Positions 12,611 to 25,363 of a stretch of DNA of 64,000 nucleotides are shown here, piece after piece; position 1 is the stretch's first letter, and each line of letters begins with the position of its first letter. The position numbers were made by a program, and so were the translations under genes. This DNA comes from Callorhinus ursinus (Eukaryota > Chordata > Mammalia > Carnivora > Otariidae). The stretch spans positions 48,291,825 through 48,355,824 of the forward strand of contig NW_020312817.1 of assembly GCF_003265705.1 (NCBI RefSeq), written 5' to 3'. The notes under the pieces were generated by a model. That model worked only from the letters and a program-made list of their open reading frames with translations, searched no databases and was not told the DNA's origin.

Positions 12611-15020
12611 GCATTCTTAAACTATTCTTACAGTAATCTATAAGCTTTAATAGTTTCTGGCATCCATTAGGCCAATAGGAAAATTATTATAGAATCAGTC
12701 AATTCTATTTACTAATATCCTTATATGAGCTTGAGTTTGTAGGTTGACAATGACACTGCAGACAACTGTTAACCCCAAGTGCAGGTAGTGGAAGAATGGT
12801 TGCATTTTTGCTCCAGGACCATAGATTTAAGTCAAGGAAATTCTCTACTAAGATATTATGCAACAAGCAGGCTTAAGATGATCTTCCATGCTCAATGAAC
12901 AAATAATATGTAATGGATGTGACAAAGTCAAGGAAGTCCATAAGCATTATGGGAACCAGAGTCTTAGGGACATCATCAGGATAAATGTAGACTTAACAGT
13001 TGAGTAAAATGATTTCTCCTCTGAGCTATATTTTACTAATTCTGAGTCCAAGTGCCACTTCTAAATCAGAACTAGCAACTTGGCATCACAACACAATGGG
13101 AGTACCCTGAAACCCATCCCTTAGGAGACTGATTCCTGAGAAAGTACTCAAATTCAGCCCACTTGACCTAGAGTTGGTGATAGAAGAGCACAGATTTCAA
13201 ATCTGGAAACAACAGAGCTAAAAATCACTGAAATGGCTCTCAGACTGGGTAATGCTTTTCTTTATGTCTTTAGAGAAAGGAAATGTAAGTCCCAGTGAGG
13301 GCTCCAGGGTGGGAGGCTCACAGTGAGTGAGAGGATCAAGACACAGACAAACGGATGAAGAGAATTGTACCAGCAGATTTCATGAAGCCAAGTGGAGAGA
13401 AATGATCCCTTTGTTCATAATGAGTGAGACAGATACTACTCCCTCAGTGGGATCTTGTGAGTTACCATTGAGACCTATTTCCTCATAAAGATGGTGGTTT
13501 AACATAAGGGATTAACCACAGAGAAATGATAAGTTGATTCATGTAAAATTAAATGACACCACATAAAAAAGGCAGTATCCAATTTAGAAATTTGATTTGA
13601 CTCATGCAATTTACAAAGTCAAGTGGCCAAAAAAAAAAATTCTACCAGATCCATGCACTCTTTACTTCTCTGTAGAATCCTGACTCTGCTTGTGATTGAT
13701 TTGAGGATTATCTTTAAATTATGAAGGAAGCATCCCTGGACTTGAAGGAGGAAGAAATTACAAAAAGTCGTACATGACCTATGTGAAAGACAAACGGAGT
13801 GAAAACTAAATCTTTGGAGAATGGTTAATATCAAGAATTTTGCAAATATAAATTTTTCTCTAAATGTCCACATAATTTTCTGTTTAGAAATGGGGTTAGA
13901 AAATTTTCAAGCGAAGAAGTCTGTCCTTTGAAAGAAGACTAAAAATAAATTTTATGATTGTGTTTGGCTGAATATAAAAATCTGTGCTCCAGGGTTATTT
14001 CAACAGTTCATTTGTATAAGGACTTTGATGTCTCCTTAAACCGATAAAGGAAGCATGTGATTGAGTGAAATGATTTCCAGAAAATGTCTAGAAATGTTCA
14101 TAACAAACTTGGGAATTTGGGGATAGAGGAGTCATATTGGGAAATCAGTTACTATATATCTTTCTACATCATTTTGTATGTATATCCTTTTACATTATTT
14201 TAATTTTGATAAAAATAGATTATTTGTAAAAAAAAAATGTTAAAGAAAAATGAGCATTTATAAAAACTCCTGAGAATTTTTCATTCTGTGTCCACACTGG
14301 TATTGCCATTAATGTTTTAAATATGTATGTGTCACAATAAATATATAAATATGTACATGTTACTATAGTGCCCACACATACGCACAGACATTCAAACATA
14401 TAGATAGTGTTTAATGTTCTCTTTTCTATGGGTTTTTCTGAGTCCATTATGTTTTGCTACATATTCAACAAAAAGAAAACTTGGTGACTATTTAAATATA
14501 AAACGTAGTTAGGAGTTGGATCTTCATGAGAATAAATATTTGTTTATTTAATGTAATGTAATGACTGGTCATACAGATGTGTGACCAATAACCACCACAC
14601 AGGGATTCAAATAATGATGACCATCTATCTTTCCTCACTGACTTGGTTTATCAAATATCTTCATGTGCCTATGTAAAATACTTTTTCAATCTCTAGACTC
14701 AAGCTTACTAAAATGTGAACTTTTTTTCTTTCCTCCCTCAAGACTCCCTGCCCATATGGTGGTAAGTCCAGAGAACCTGAGAGACTGGCTCTGCCCACTA
14801 GTTCATCCTCAAATGTTCATGCTGCTATCTCATCAGGTTGGTGTGGTGATACCTTCCCTGTCCCCTTACTGCAGCATCTGAGAAATGCCTTCCACTGCAG
14901 CCTAGGGGCCAAAGGAAGGAGAGGCCATCCTCATAATTCCCCTTCTCTACAGTGACCCATGTTGTCATGCCTCAGCTCCCAAAGCAACTGGTGCACGCCT
15001 TTACAATGTACCCATCATGG
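12611..15020. other. No gene seen
   Basis: Mixed AT-rich non-coding DNA. Short frames such as those at 13619-13873 and 14220-14447 (minus) run through A-rich tracts and have no protein features. Confidence 0.5.
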
Positions 15021-15029
15021 CAGATTTTT

Positions 15030-15615
15030 AAAGAGCACAAATCGTTTGCCACAAATTGTTTCCATAGAGATAGAATCTAATTCTCCTTCTCTTAAATCTG
15101 ACTGGCCTTAGTTACTTCGCTGACTGGAAGAATGCTATGAGAGTGATATTTTGGGACTTCTAAGCCAGGGTCATTAAAAGCTTTGCAGCTTCCATCTGGT
15201 TTTTTGATTGCTTGCTCTCAGAGAAGCCAGCAATCATATAAGAAGGTCAATCACCTTAAGGTTGTCATGGTGCAAGGAAGTCCATGTAACTACATGAAGA
15301 AGCCATATGAAGAAAGAGTGACATCCAGCTGTCCCAGCACAGGTGTCAGTAATGTAAGTGAGGAAGCCATCTTGGGCATTCCAGTCTTGGCAGACATGAA
15401 GTAGAAACTGAGGTCCAGTCTATGGCCCCCACTGAGCTATCTCAGCCACCTCCAGCTGCTTGACTCTCCCCAGCTCGTCATGGAGCAGAGAAAAACCACC
15501 TCCCTTCAGAACTGCCCACATTTCTGACACACGAATTAATGAGCATAATAAAATGTCTTGGTTTACTTCACTCAATTTTGGGAGCAGTTTGTTTTGCAGC
15601 AATAGATAAGTAGAA
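15030..15615 (+). mobile_element. MLT1-type MaLR LTR (solo, diverged)
   Basis: The segment has the order expected of an MLT1 LTR: 'tctgactggccttagttact', 'gccatcttgggcattccagt', 'ccccactgagctatctcagcc', a poly(A) signal region 'gcataataaaatgtcttgg', and the 3' end 'gttttgcagcaatagataag'. No internal region or second LTR was seen next to it. Confidence 0.6.
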
Positions 15616-15616
15616 C

Positions 15617-15645
15617 AAACACACACACACACACACACACACACA
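15617..15645. repeat. (AC)n microsatellite
   Basis: About 14 uninterrupted AC units directly after the LTR end. Likely length-variable. Confidence 0.95.
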
Positions 15646-16229
15646 GAGCCATGAAGCAAGGCATGTCCTTGATTGGCATTCAGAACACCCCTTGTTCTAT
15701 TAGTCCCAATACACATTTCCTCCAAAAGATAGTATGGCATCAGTAGACTTTCAAATGTCTACAATTTAATCCATAATCATCATTTGTTATAAGTGATCTT
15801 TCCTTCACCTACCCGAAAGGACAAAAAAAAAAAGAAAGAAAGAAAGAAGCCTTCTTGCAAATGTCAAAAGAGGATCAGAACAAATCCTCAAGTGACATAA
15901 ATCCCTCAAATGCAAGAGCAAGAGTGTGAAGCCTCAACTGGAGGTTCCCTAGCAGAGATCTAAATTGGGGGGATTGGGGAGGAGGAGGAATCTAAATTTC
16001 CCAAAGCCATAACTAAAGTAAATTGTCAGAACGTAATAGGTGCTTTGAGACCTACCTATTTCCTGGGTTTTTCTCTGTGCTTAGTATAGAGCAAAAAAAT
16101 AGCAATCTACTTTCTTTGACCTGTTTGCCCAGTAAGTGGGTGTTTCCTTCCTACCTGGTCAAGGCAGTAGCTAAATGCTATCAAAAAGCCAGAAGGAGGA
16201 GGATGCTCCTTTAAAGCACATAAAAGCTG

Positions 16230-16441
16230 GGCGCCTGGGTGGCTCAGTTGGTTAGGCAACTGCCTTCGGCTCAGGTCATGATCCCGGAGTCCCGGGATCG
16301 AGTCCCACATCGGGCTCCCTGCTCAGCAGCGAGTCTGCTTCTCCCTCTGACCTTCTCCCCTCTCATGCTGTTTCTCTCTCTCTCTCTCTCTCTCAAATAA
16401 ATAAATAAAACCTTTAAATAAATAAATAAATAAATAAATAA
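16230..16441 (+). mobile_element. CAN SINE with TSD
   Basis: A full-length CAN SINE with a CT-microsatellite body and a long AAAT tail. The 18-base TSD 'taaagcacataaaagctg' is identical at 16212-16229 and 16442-16459, suggesting a fairly young insertion. Confidence 0.97.
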
Positions 16442-16459
16442 TAAAGCACATAAAAGCTG

Positions 16460-17199
16460 AAATTGCATGTTGGAATTCGAAGGCTAATTGTTACATACAT
16501 TTTTAGTGACTGTTTAAAATCGGGACTGCTCTATGTTGTAGAGAAACATATGAAACAATAGAAGAAATCATGCAATTAAACTGGGAGTTTTACACCAGGT
16601 AATATTTAAAGAATTCCTCTTTTTTTTTTTTTGTCCTTTCAAGGGATTTCCTTGTTGATATTCATTAAGAAGCAGAGAATTTTTTTGTCAATAAATCCAT
16701 GTTAGCAGGGAAAGCGTGCAGCTACCTTAGAATCCCTTAGACATTAGGATGTCAGCACAGCACGCTAACCATGTAACTATGTGCACAGAAACTGCCATGA
16801 ATTTAAGAAATGTTTAATAATGGCTGGACCGCAATTTTGGTGTTTTATTTTCCTTGGCCAATGTTTCTGGGATTATGCCAAGCTTGACTAGGAATTATTC
16901 ACTGCAGTCTTGAGTAACATCTAAATGTAATGTGCATTTGGACCTGGAGTACAGATATGTTGGCTCAGCATACCGCCTCAGGTGTGGATTGAAGCCGCAC
17001 CCGTGATCTTCTCTGAAGGACAAGATTTCCAGGCTCGGCTTTTTGTATCCTTAGTGATCTGGGTGATAGCATTAAAAAAAAAAAAAAACACATGGATTTA
17101 TACAAATTGTCCAACCGATCTGTTTAGTTCAGTGTCTTAGATATCTACTCATAGCTTGCTTGGGTTTTTATTTGATTTGGTTACTGTTTCAGTTTATTG
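16460..17199. other. No gene seen
   Basis: Contains poly-T near 16620 and poly-A near 17073. The section at 16800-17060 is less AT-rich and looks non-repetitive. No motif recognised. Confidence 0.5.
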
Positions 17200-17705
17200 T
17201 CTATAGATAACTGTGACAAAACTAGCAGATAATGGTTTAACAAAGCCATTTTATTTTGGTCACAATTTTTCAGTTCAGGAATTCAGGAATGGTTCATCTG
17301 GGCAGTTCACATCTTATCCATGTGGCATTAATTGGGGTGACCAAGACTGGAAGTTATGTGCCCAGTCGCTGGCTTTTTCACTCACATGTCTGAAGTCTCA
17401 GAGCTCCTCAGCCACTCTGTCTCCACATGGGGTCTCATCCTTCCCTGGCCTCCCCATTTCTCACAGCCTGGTGGTCTCAGGAGGGTGACATTTCATAGAA
17501 GACACCTGGCTTCCCCGGGCAGAATTGCAAGGCTTCTTAAGACCCAGCCTCAGAAATCCCAAAATAGCATCTCTGTCCTGTTCTATAGATAAGCAAATCA
17601 CTAAGGCCAGCCCACATTCCAGGAGAAGAGAATCTGACTCTTCTTCTCAGATGTAAAGGGTAGCAAAGAATCTGTAGCCATCTTGAATCTATCAAAGTTA
17701 ACGTT
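17200..17705 (-). repeat. Old LTR/DNA-element-like repeat
   Basis: The run 'cattttattttggtcacaat', 'tcaggaattcaggaatggt', 'cttaagacccagcctcagaa', 'caaatcactaaggccagccc' and 'gtagccatcttgaatctatc' matches the order of a common old mammalian repeat read in reverse. I recognise the layout but not the family name. Confidence 0.45.
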
Positions 17706-19790
17706 TTATAGTATTTACCATTTTATCTTCCAAAGTATTTGCGAGTGTTAAATTGAGATATGGGTTTATTGGGGGGGGGGATTTCCCCAAAGCCCTCTAA
17801 GAAGTTGGAGTCATGGTAGTAATTTATCTATAGACACTTAGCATCTCCAACAACTTCTGTCTTTCATCTGATCTGTTGGTTAATTCCAAAGAGAAATCAT
17901 TTCAAGGAATCCTCAGGGTGGTCTCTGGCATTCCCCTTTGCAGACCATTTTGATTCCTGAAAACCTGTAGAGAGGAAATTGGTCTATGTTTCTGAAATAC
18001 AGGATTTCTTTTTTTCAAAGGACCAGAGACCCAGAAAAAAAATAATGCTTCATCCCAAAACACAGGCAAAAAAAACACCATGTCCAGGAACCACTTAGCT
18101 CCACTAAATGCAGTTTGCTTAAAAAAAGAATTGAATGAGAAACGCTCAAAGATTCTCTAAGAATATTTCCAAAGGAGAAATGGGGTCAGCAAAAGAATAT
18201 CAGATGACAGAAGGGTGAGAAATGCCACGAGCAAAGAGAGGGAAAAAAAAAAACAGTAGAATCTAACTGCACGTTTCCAAAGGAGGGGATGGTTTATACA
18301 ACTCTTGGCCCATCTGAAAGAAGAGTGAGAGCAAGATTCTGGCAATTCCCTTAAGTTAATATTTTCTTCCAGGCTATTTTGGATGGTTCTTTGCGTCCTT
18401 GGAAACTTTTACGTGTTCTTTGGAGAAAGGCTGGGTTTTCTTTTATTTTTATGGACTGCTATTTTGTACTATGATGTTCACTGGATGCTGCATGAACATG
18501 AACACCAACTGAATCAATCCTGAGACACTGCCAGGTTTATTAAAAATTCATTCATAATCGCCTGACAGCACCCCTGTTCCGGGTATACCCTGGGATTCAT
18601 TTGTACATTAATTCTCATTTGTAAACCATATTGGTCTTTCCTGCAGGAAAAAAACAGATTGCGGAATCTAATGTATTTACAATTTAATGGACTTTAATAT
18701 AAAGAGAACTTGTCTAAAGGGTTGTAGCAAGTCAGAGGATGCACTTCCAGAGAGGAGAAACAGAAAATTAGGACAATGCTGACTCTAAATCAAGCCCCAT
18801 AACCACAGCAGCGTAGCAAGCTAATAGGTAATCCCACTTAGGACAGTACTAACCCATAAAAAGCATGATTCTGTACCTGTATTTCTGCTAGGCTCCTGCT
18901 CAGATGCATGTGATGGAATATGCATACCAAATTTCAAGATGGACATTCCATCCACTGAGAGTGTATGAGAAAATCAATGAGCACATTAGCTGCCTACCTA
19001 AAAGCATAGTGAAAACAGCATATGGTGGGGCATACATCTGCTCCAATTCCAGGAATCACAACCACCAGGAGGGATTTAATACCAGGACTTAGCCACATGA
19101 ATGCTGGAGGCAGGTATCTGATATCAGATTTGAAGCAGCCATGAATATTACAACATGATAAACGAATAGGTGAACTGTGGTCAAATACTAGGAATTCTAT
19201 GTGTGCCTTCAAGGACCAGGCCTTGGAAGATTTGGGCCCACAAAAGTGGGCTTTGGTTTGAAGCCTCAGAATTCTTCCTTCAGAATAGACTTTGCAGTAG
19301 TTCTGGCTCTGTTACAATGATTTTTCATGTGAGCTCAGTACATTTGGATATGAGAAGAAATAAGTTACCTAGTGATTCCATTCCAGATTCCAGAGCACAG
19401 GATGCCTTGTATATATTACAAAATTGCTAATTCTGTGCTCACAAATGAAAATGGTGTTTGAGAGACATGTTTCATGCCTCTGGCTTAAGATGATGGTATG
19501 GGTCCTGAGTTTAACATCCGCAAAGAAATAAAACAGAAAAAGACAGAAATAGAAACAGAAAATAATCTGTGTTATCCTTGGAAACTAGAAAAAAGCCTAT
19601 ATACTCTCAAGAAATTTAAAGATTTCTACAAAAATAAAGAAGCAGGACTGAAGTGATAAAAAGGGATGATCAAACCACAATTCGCTTCAGAAGACTTCTG
19701 CTTGGAAATCAAGCTCAGATGATTTCTCATGAGGGAGTGAAAGGCAGAAAATGTCTGGTGGCCTCTGCTAGGTAGTCAGACTCAATGATA
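17706..19790. other. Mostly unassigned; possible conserved patch at 18340-18700
   Basis: 18340-18700 is non-repetitive to my eye. It includes 'tattttcttccag' (an acceptor-like site) followed by a 46-codon hydrophobic frame that ends with TGA at about 18520. No host gene is recognised, and chance is the default explanation. Confidence 0.35.
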
Positions 19791-19794
19791 GCTA

Positions 19795-20035
19795 AATGCC
19801 ATGTGATATTCTGGATTAGATCCTGCAACAGAAAAAGGACATTAGTGGGAAAACTGATGAAACCCAAATAAAGTCTGTAATTTTATACCAATGTCAATTT
19901 CTTGGCTGTGACAAATGTACCTTGGGTATGTAAACTGTTATTCAGGGCAGCTAAGGGAAGAGTATACAGGAACTCATTACTATTTTTACAACCTTTGTAA
20001 ATGTAAAGATATCCCAAAATTAAAAGTGTATGTAT
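19795..20035 (+). repeat. Old L1 3' UTR fragment
   Basis: 'tattctggattagatcctgc', 'agaaaaaggacattagtggg', 'aatttcttggctgtgacaaa' and 'ggaactcattactattttta' match the 3' end of an old (L1M-type) LINE-1. Confidence 0.65.
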
Positions 20036-21530
20036 TTTTTAAATGTAAGGGTATTTTTAACATCTAAGAGTTAGTTACAGGTCCCCAAAACAACGTGAGG
20101 TTCAGGATCCATCCTTGATATGTCTGACTACAACTTGCCCAGAAAGCAGAGGTAACGCAAAAGGACCACCAGTGCTGACTCCTCACCAGCGCAGACTGCC
20201 ATTCTGATCAGAGAACTGTGAGCACTGGATCAGCTCACTTACTTCCAGTGGCCAGGACACCCACAGAAATGTAATCAGTCAACACAGAGGCGATGTTCCC
20301 CGTCACTACCACCACCATCTGCATGTCAATCACCCTCTCGCCTCTTCCTAACCAGGTCATGTGATCTGGCTAAGGCTAGCTGAGCTACCTCTAAGTATCA
20401 CCTGTCTCCCTTGCCCGGACCTGCGCTCCTCAAAGTGCATCCCACACAACGGTTGATGTAATCAAACTGAAAACCAAATACTAAGTTGTGTCAGAATGAG
20501 CAAAAGGAAAAGAAAATTATTGGATATACAATAAGATTCAACAGTTCCAAGGAAAATGATCAATTTTAGAAATTAGAATGTTTTCCTTCATAAACAGAGC
20601 TGCAAGAAACAGGAGAAAATTTTAGAAAATGTCTCATTCATATTCTCAGACACATTCCAAAGAAATTTCTATCTATGGAACAAGAAAAGCACCCATGGAG
20701 CCCAGAAAATTGGATATCAATTAGGACTGCTTGGAAATGAATAACATAAATGCAGAATTTAATATTTTGGAAGAGCTGGTGAACAGAAGATTGAATATTA
20801 TAGGAACTGGCTCAGCAAATTAGAAGATAAGTGCAAGAAATTCTCTGAGAATTTGAAAGAAAAGTGTTATTATGACATTTTAGAGATTGAAAACAATGGC
20901 GGAAATGATAAAATATCCAGAAAGACTATATAGATATACATATATATACACATGCACATACATACATACATAAATACTTCTCTGACTCAGCAATAATTTT
21001 TATTAATTTGATGGGCAAAAAAATATGTGATCACTGGTGACCTATTTTCTTTTACTTACACATTCATAGGATTTTTCAATATATCCTCGAAATTCAATTT
21101 TTATCAGAATGTCTTTCTTACAGCTTATGTTTTTTTCCTATTGGAGACAGAGACAGAAACAGATCTAGAGATAGGCACGCTGAATAAAATTACATTTTTC
21201 TAGAAAGAAAAGAAAAAAGAAAAGAAGGAAGGAAGGTAGGAAGGAAGGAAGGGAAGGAAGGAAATGGAGGGAGGGAGGGAGGAAGGAAGAAAGATATCCA
21301 GGGTTCATGTGTATGTTTATATTATAAATATACTTATGTAATTATTGCTTTTCTTCTACTGACTTCATATGTTAATATACATATATGTGTACATGTGTGT
21401 ACATACTAGGATTTCCAAAAGAAGAAAATAAGGTCAATAACAAATATATACTCTGATAAAACTTTCAGTATAAAGGTAAATTTTTAAATCTTATGAATGT
21501 ATAGGTAAACAGGTCAGCAACAATTAGATA
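20036..21530. other. No gene seen; A-rich, possibly old L1
   Basis: 20450-20920 is A-rich with 'gaagagctggtgaacagaag' and similar words. It could be a decayed LINE body, but I cannot place it. TA/CA-rich simple sequence lies at about 20930-20972. Confidence 0.4.
21203..21293. repeat. (AAAAG)/(GGAA)n simple repeat
   Basis: A purine tract that changes from AAAG-like to GGAA and GGGA units. Confidence 0.9.
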
Positions 21531-21534
21531 TGAT

Positions 21535-21946
21535 TTTTCACCCAGCAATTAACTTCCAGGAATTTATCATAAGAAAATAAAGGTATTTGTTGCAGCCTTA
21601 TTAATGATGACAAAAAAATTAGAAATCAATTGAGCAATCCAAAATAGAGTATTTCTTATACATATTATGGTCCATTCACATGATGGAATACTATGCAAAT
21701 ATTAAAAATGATGCAACATAGTTTATAAAACAGATTGCAAAATAGCATAAATAAAATATTTTCATTGTCAATATTTGAATACATCTATTATGCATACATA
21801 TGTGCATAGAATAACATAATAAAAATACAGAAACATTTTAACCAGGCTTATTTCTTAAGAAGCAGAGCTAGGTATGTTTGTATTTATTTTTCCTTTCATC
21901 TGTATTTTCTAATTTTGCCGCAATCAAATATATGTATTTGTGAATT
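21535..21946 (+). repeat. Old L1 3' fragment
   Basis: 'cacccagcaattaacttcca', 'atggaatactatgcaaatat', 'ctgtattttctaattttgcc' and 'gcaatcaaatatatg' follow the end of L1 ORF2 and the 3' UTR of old L1 families. It is full of stops. Confidence 0.65.
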
Positions 21947-21960
21947 AAAAACACGTGTGG

Positions 21961-22160
21961 GGGCACCTGCGTGGCTCAGTCGGTTAAACCTCTGACTCTT
22001 CTTTTGACTCAGGTAACAACCTCAGGATCGAGATCAAGCGCTTGTGTCTGCCTCTGCACTGGGCTTGGAGCCTGCTTAAGATTCTCTCTCTCCCTCGCTC
22101 TCTGCCCCTCCCACCCTGCTCACACAAGCATGCACCCTATCTTTCTCTCTGAAAATAAAG
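21961..22160 (+). mobile_element. Older CAN SINE with TSD
   Basis: The head 'cacctgcgtggctcagtcgg' and a diverged body ('cttggagcctgcttaagatt') mark an older subfamily. Diverged TSDs are 'aaaaacacgtgtgg' (21947-21960) and 'aaaaacatgtgtg' (22161-22173). Confidence 0.9.
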
Positions 22161-22173
22161 AAAAACATGTGTG

Positions 22174-22257
22174 TACTATATTGTACACTTGAAGAGAACA
22201 CTGTATGTCCACTCACTGAAATTAAAATAAAAACTTAATAATAAATTTAAAAATAAA
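22174..22257 (+). repeat. Very short L1 3' end inserted at the SINE flank
   Basis: 'attgtacacttgaagagaac' and 'aattaaaataaaaacttaat' form a carnivore L1 3' terminus of about 80 bases. The target word 'aaaacatgtgtgta' appears on both sides (22162 and about 22259), so this looks like a separate insertion into the SINE's downstream TSD. Confidence 0.7.
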
Positions 22258-22269
22258 TAAAACATGTGT

Positions 22270-25130
22270 GTATTTTCCATGAAAAAATATTTCAAAATAT
22301 ATCTGCAGAAGGACAGACTCTCTAGAATCCTGCTGTGTGTGGTCATTATAGTCAAATACCATTTCCCTTAGCCTAAAGTGCATGTGTGTGAGGGGGACAC
22401 TAGGAAAAAGTTGGACATTTATATGTCCTTTTCAAAGCTTAACTTTTATTTTCTTTTTGACATAAGTGTATTACATCGCTGCCTGAGAGTAAGCAAATAT
22501 TTTTGTTCTTACCATTTCTTCTCTTCTTTCCACTTCAGGATTCATATGAACATTTAAGAGTTGGTGGGTATAATTTTTTTTCTCTAAGCTTGACTACTGA
22601 GATCATCCCCAACAGCGCATCTCAAAGAAGCCTTATATAATTCAAAACCCTTATGTGAATAAAATGTAACAGTTTCTCTATAAGCTCTCAGCAAACCAGT
22701 GTCAAACATGTTGGCACCGCTGGATAGAGAGTAAATGATTTTTACACGTTGTGTGCTTTTATTCTGTAACAAAGACTAGGAGAGGAAACTGTTTTCTCCC
22801 CCTCCCCTTTTTCCTTCCCCAGACATTTTTCTCTTTCTTCTGCCTCCAGTGCCCTTGAAGGCTGCCTTGAATCTGACAAAGGATAAAGTAGCAGGGACTG
22901 GGAAACACTAAAGATACCAAGGGGCTCCAACTGCCTGTCTGAAAATCTGTTTATACAGCACCTGGGTCACTCTCATCTGATAGGCTTTTCTCCATGTGTT
23001 ATTGTGTTTATGTCAAGAAAAAAATGCCAGCATCCCTTGTTGCTGAGTGCTGCTCTATAGAATTCTGCCACCTTCATTTTCCACTTACTACCTCATTTTG
23101 TTTGAAAGAGGCTGCCTTTCCAGCTTCATCTGTGATCACCAAGAACACACAGTCGCCCCTTTGTTCACGGAGTGACCTTTATATTTGACGAAGGGTGAAA
23201 CGTGTCTTGAAACCTAAACCAATTTTGGCAAAGAGGTTTTTAAAAATAATGTAACTGAGACTGCCACGCACAGAAATAAACGCTGCCGGTTTCATTGTTA
23301 TTCACCAAGTGTTTCTCTGTGCATTTTGTTTGGGAATTTCAAAGTACAATGCCAGTGTTCAGAAATGAATGCGACATCACAGGCAGGCTCTTCCCTGGGG
23401 TACCGCGAACTGGCGACAGCCTGAGCGCCCTGGTGTTATTTTTATTTCTTGGAAGGGGAGTGGGTTGAGGGGAAATTGCACACTCCTGCCAAAATCAAGT
23501 GGCTTCAAGACTCAGGCAGCTGGACAGTCACCCAGGGAGGCAAAGCTAGGGAGAAGTTTGGCACCGAGATCTGATACCGGAGATAGTATGAGGCTTTTAT
23601 GCATATTCTATAACTAGTCCAGAAGTCCCAATAACCTCCATTACCTAGGAATATCAAGCAAAATTGTCCTTTATCTATACATTCTGCCTAGAAGGAGTGT
23701 ATTTTGGAGCAGAACAAGCACCAAAGAATGAAGAGAGGGTCTTCTTAAGCAATAGAGTTCCTTTCTCTTTCCTTCCCCAGCACCTCCCTGCCCTCCTCCA
23801 ATAACCTACACGTTTATATAAAATAAAACCCAGGTGAAAACAAACACAACTTTAAGAAGGATAAAGGGTCAAGGGAGACCCTTTCTAGGTGTTTGGGCTC
23901 AAAAGGTGAAAGGACAGGCACAAAGTCCCCTCAGGAGGCCGTTTCCCTTTTCCCCAGGGAAAATCTTGGACTTCACCCGTTCCCTGGATTTGACCAACAG
24001 GTAGGTGCCCTTATTTTCAAGAAGCATAATAACAAAGCATTGAACTGGAGAGATTAAAAACTTGCATTGAGATATCATTTCAAAGAAACAAATCAAGATG
24101 ACTGTATAAAAACAGTCAAGTGTAAAACAGATGAATATTTGGAAATCGTCCAGATATGCATTATTCAATCTCTTTCCATTTCTATTCTATAAGTTATACT
24201 CCTAAATGTGGTAATTTGCTACAGTAGCCCTAGGAAAGCAAGACAGTATGCTTCACCTTTATCTACTCCAGAATCCTCATATGAGAACTGCTATTTTGTT
24301 ATTTTGTTTTTGTTATAGTATACAACCAGATCCAACCCTCCAGAAAAATTTGGTAGAGCTCTTTAAATAATTCCTCCATGTTTATTTTGTTTATTCTTAA
24401 GTATCTTTAAATTTTGATATGTAATCAGGATTATTTTTACATTAATTATCATTTTAACTAGTTATCATTGGTATAAAAAGTTATTAACTTTGTATATTTG
24501 TTTTATAACAAACCATGTTAATAAGCTGTCTTAGAAATTCTAACAGCCTTACAATTTATTTTCATGTGTTTTCCAGGTAGACTAACATAGCATTTGCAGA
24601 TAATATAATTTGCTATCTTTTCAATATTTACACTTTTTTGTCTTTCTTTGACTTCTTGTTTTGCTCAAAATGTCCAGAACAATAGAGATAATTATAGTTA
24701 TCTTTACCTAATTTTAGGTACTGCTTCTAGGTTGTCATTGTTAAGGGCGATGTTGAGTGATTATTTCAGATGTTCTTGGCATATCATTGCAATATTCTTT
24801 TCCTGGTATACCAAGGTTTTCCTTTTAATCAACAATAGTGTTAAATTTTATCCAGTGTCTATTAGGAAGAGCCGGTGTATATTGTTTTTCATACAGTTAG
24901 TATTTCTTTGCCTCCTGGACTAAACTCAGCTTGGTTATTGTTTATTATTACTTTATGATTTTTATTTCTTAATATTTTACTTAGGACTCTTAGATCTATA
25001 ACTGAGATTTATGTGCAGTTTCTATTTTGTATTATCATCTTTAAGTCTTTAACTGATAGGTTACCGTCATAAAAAGAGTTAGGAAGTTCACCATTTTCAA
25101 AGCTCTAAGACAGTTTGTATTCATTTCCCT
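22270..25130. other. No gene seen
   Basis: 22580-23640 is more balanced in composition and has short frames on both strands without recognisable domains. From 24170 on it is AT-rich. Nothing supports an exon. Confidence 0.45.
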
Positions 25131-25140
25131 CTTTCAAGTT

Positions 25141-25353
25141 TTTTTTTTTTAAGATATATTTATTTATTTTAGAGAGAGATGGGGCGGAGGGAGCTTAAGT
25201 GGGGAAGAGGGATAGGGAGAGAGAATCTCAAGCAGACTCCCCTCCTCAATGAGCACAGAGCCTGAAGCAGGGCTCAGTCCCAGGACCCTGAGATCATGAC
25301 CTGAGCCAAAATCGAGAGTCAGACGTTTAACCGACTGAGCCACCCAGGCGCCC
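25141..25353 (-). mobile_element. CAN SINE, minus strand, with TSD
   Basis: Read on the minus strand it begins 'ggcgcctgggtggctcagtc'. The plus strand starts with the poly-T complement of its tail. A 10-base TSD 'ctttcaagtt' lies at 25131-25140 and 25354-25363. Confidence 0.95.
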
Positions 25354-25363
25354 CTTTCAAGTT

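Noticed and set aside
15617..15645. CRISPR-like or regularly spaced repeats
   Set aside because: The regular arrays here are simple microsatellites without spacers, in a mammalian genome.
16230..16310. tRNA gene in SINE heads
   Set aside because: The tRNA-like A and B boxes are part of the CAN SINE promoter. The cloverleaf and anticodon arm are not preserved as a functional tRNA.
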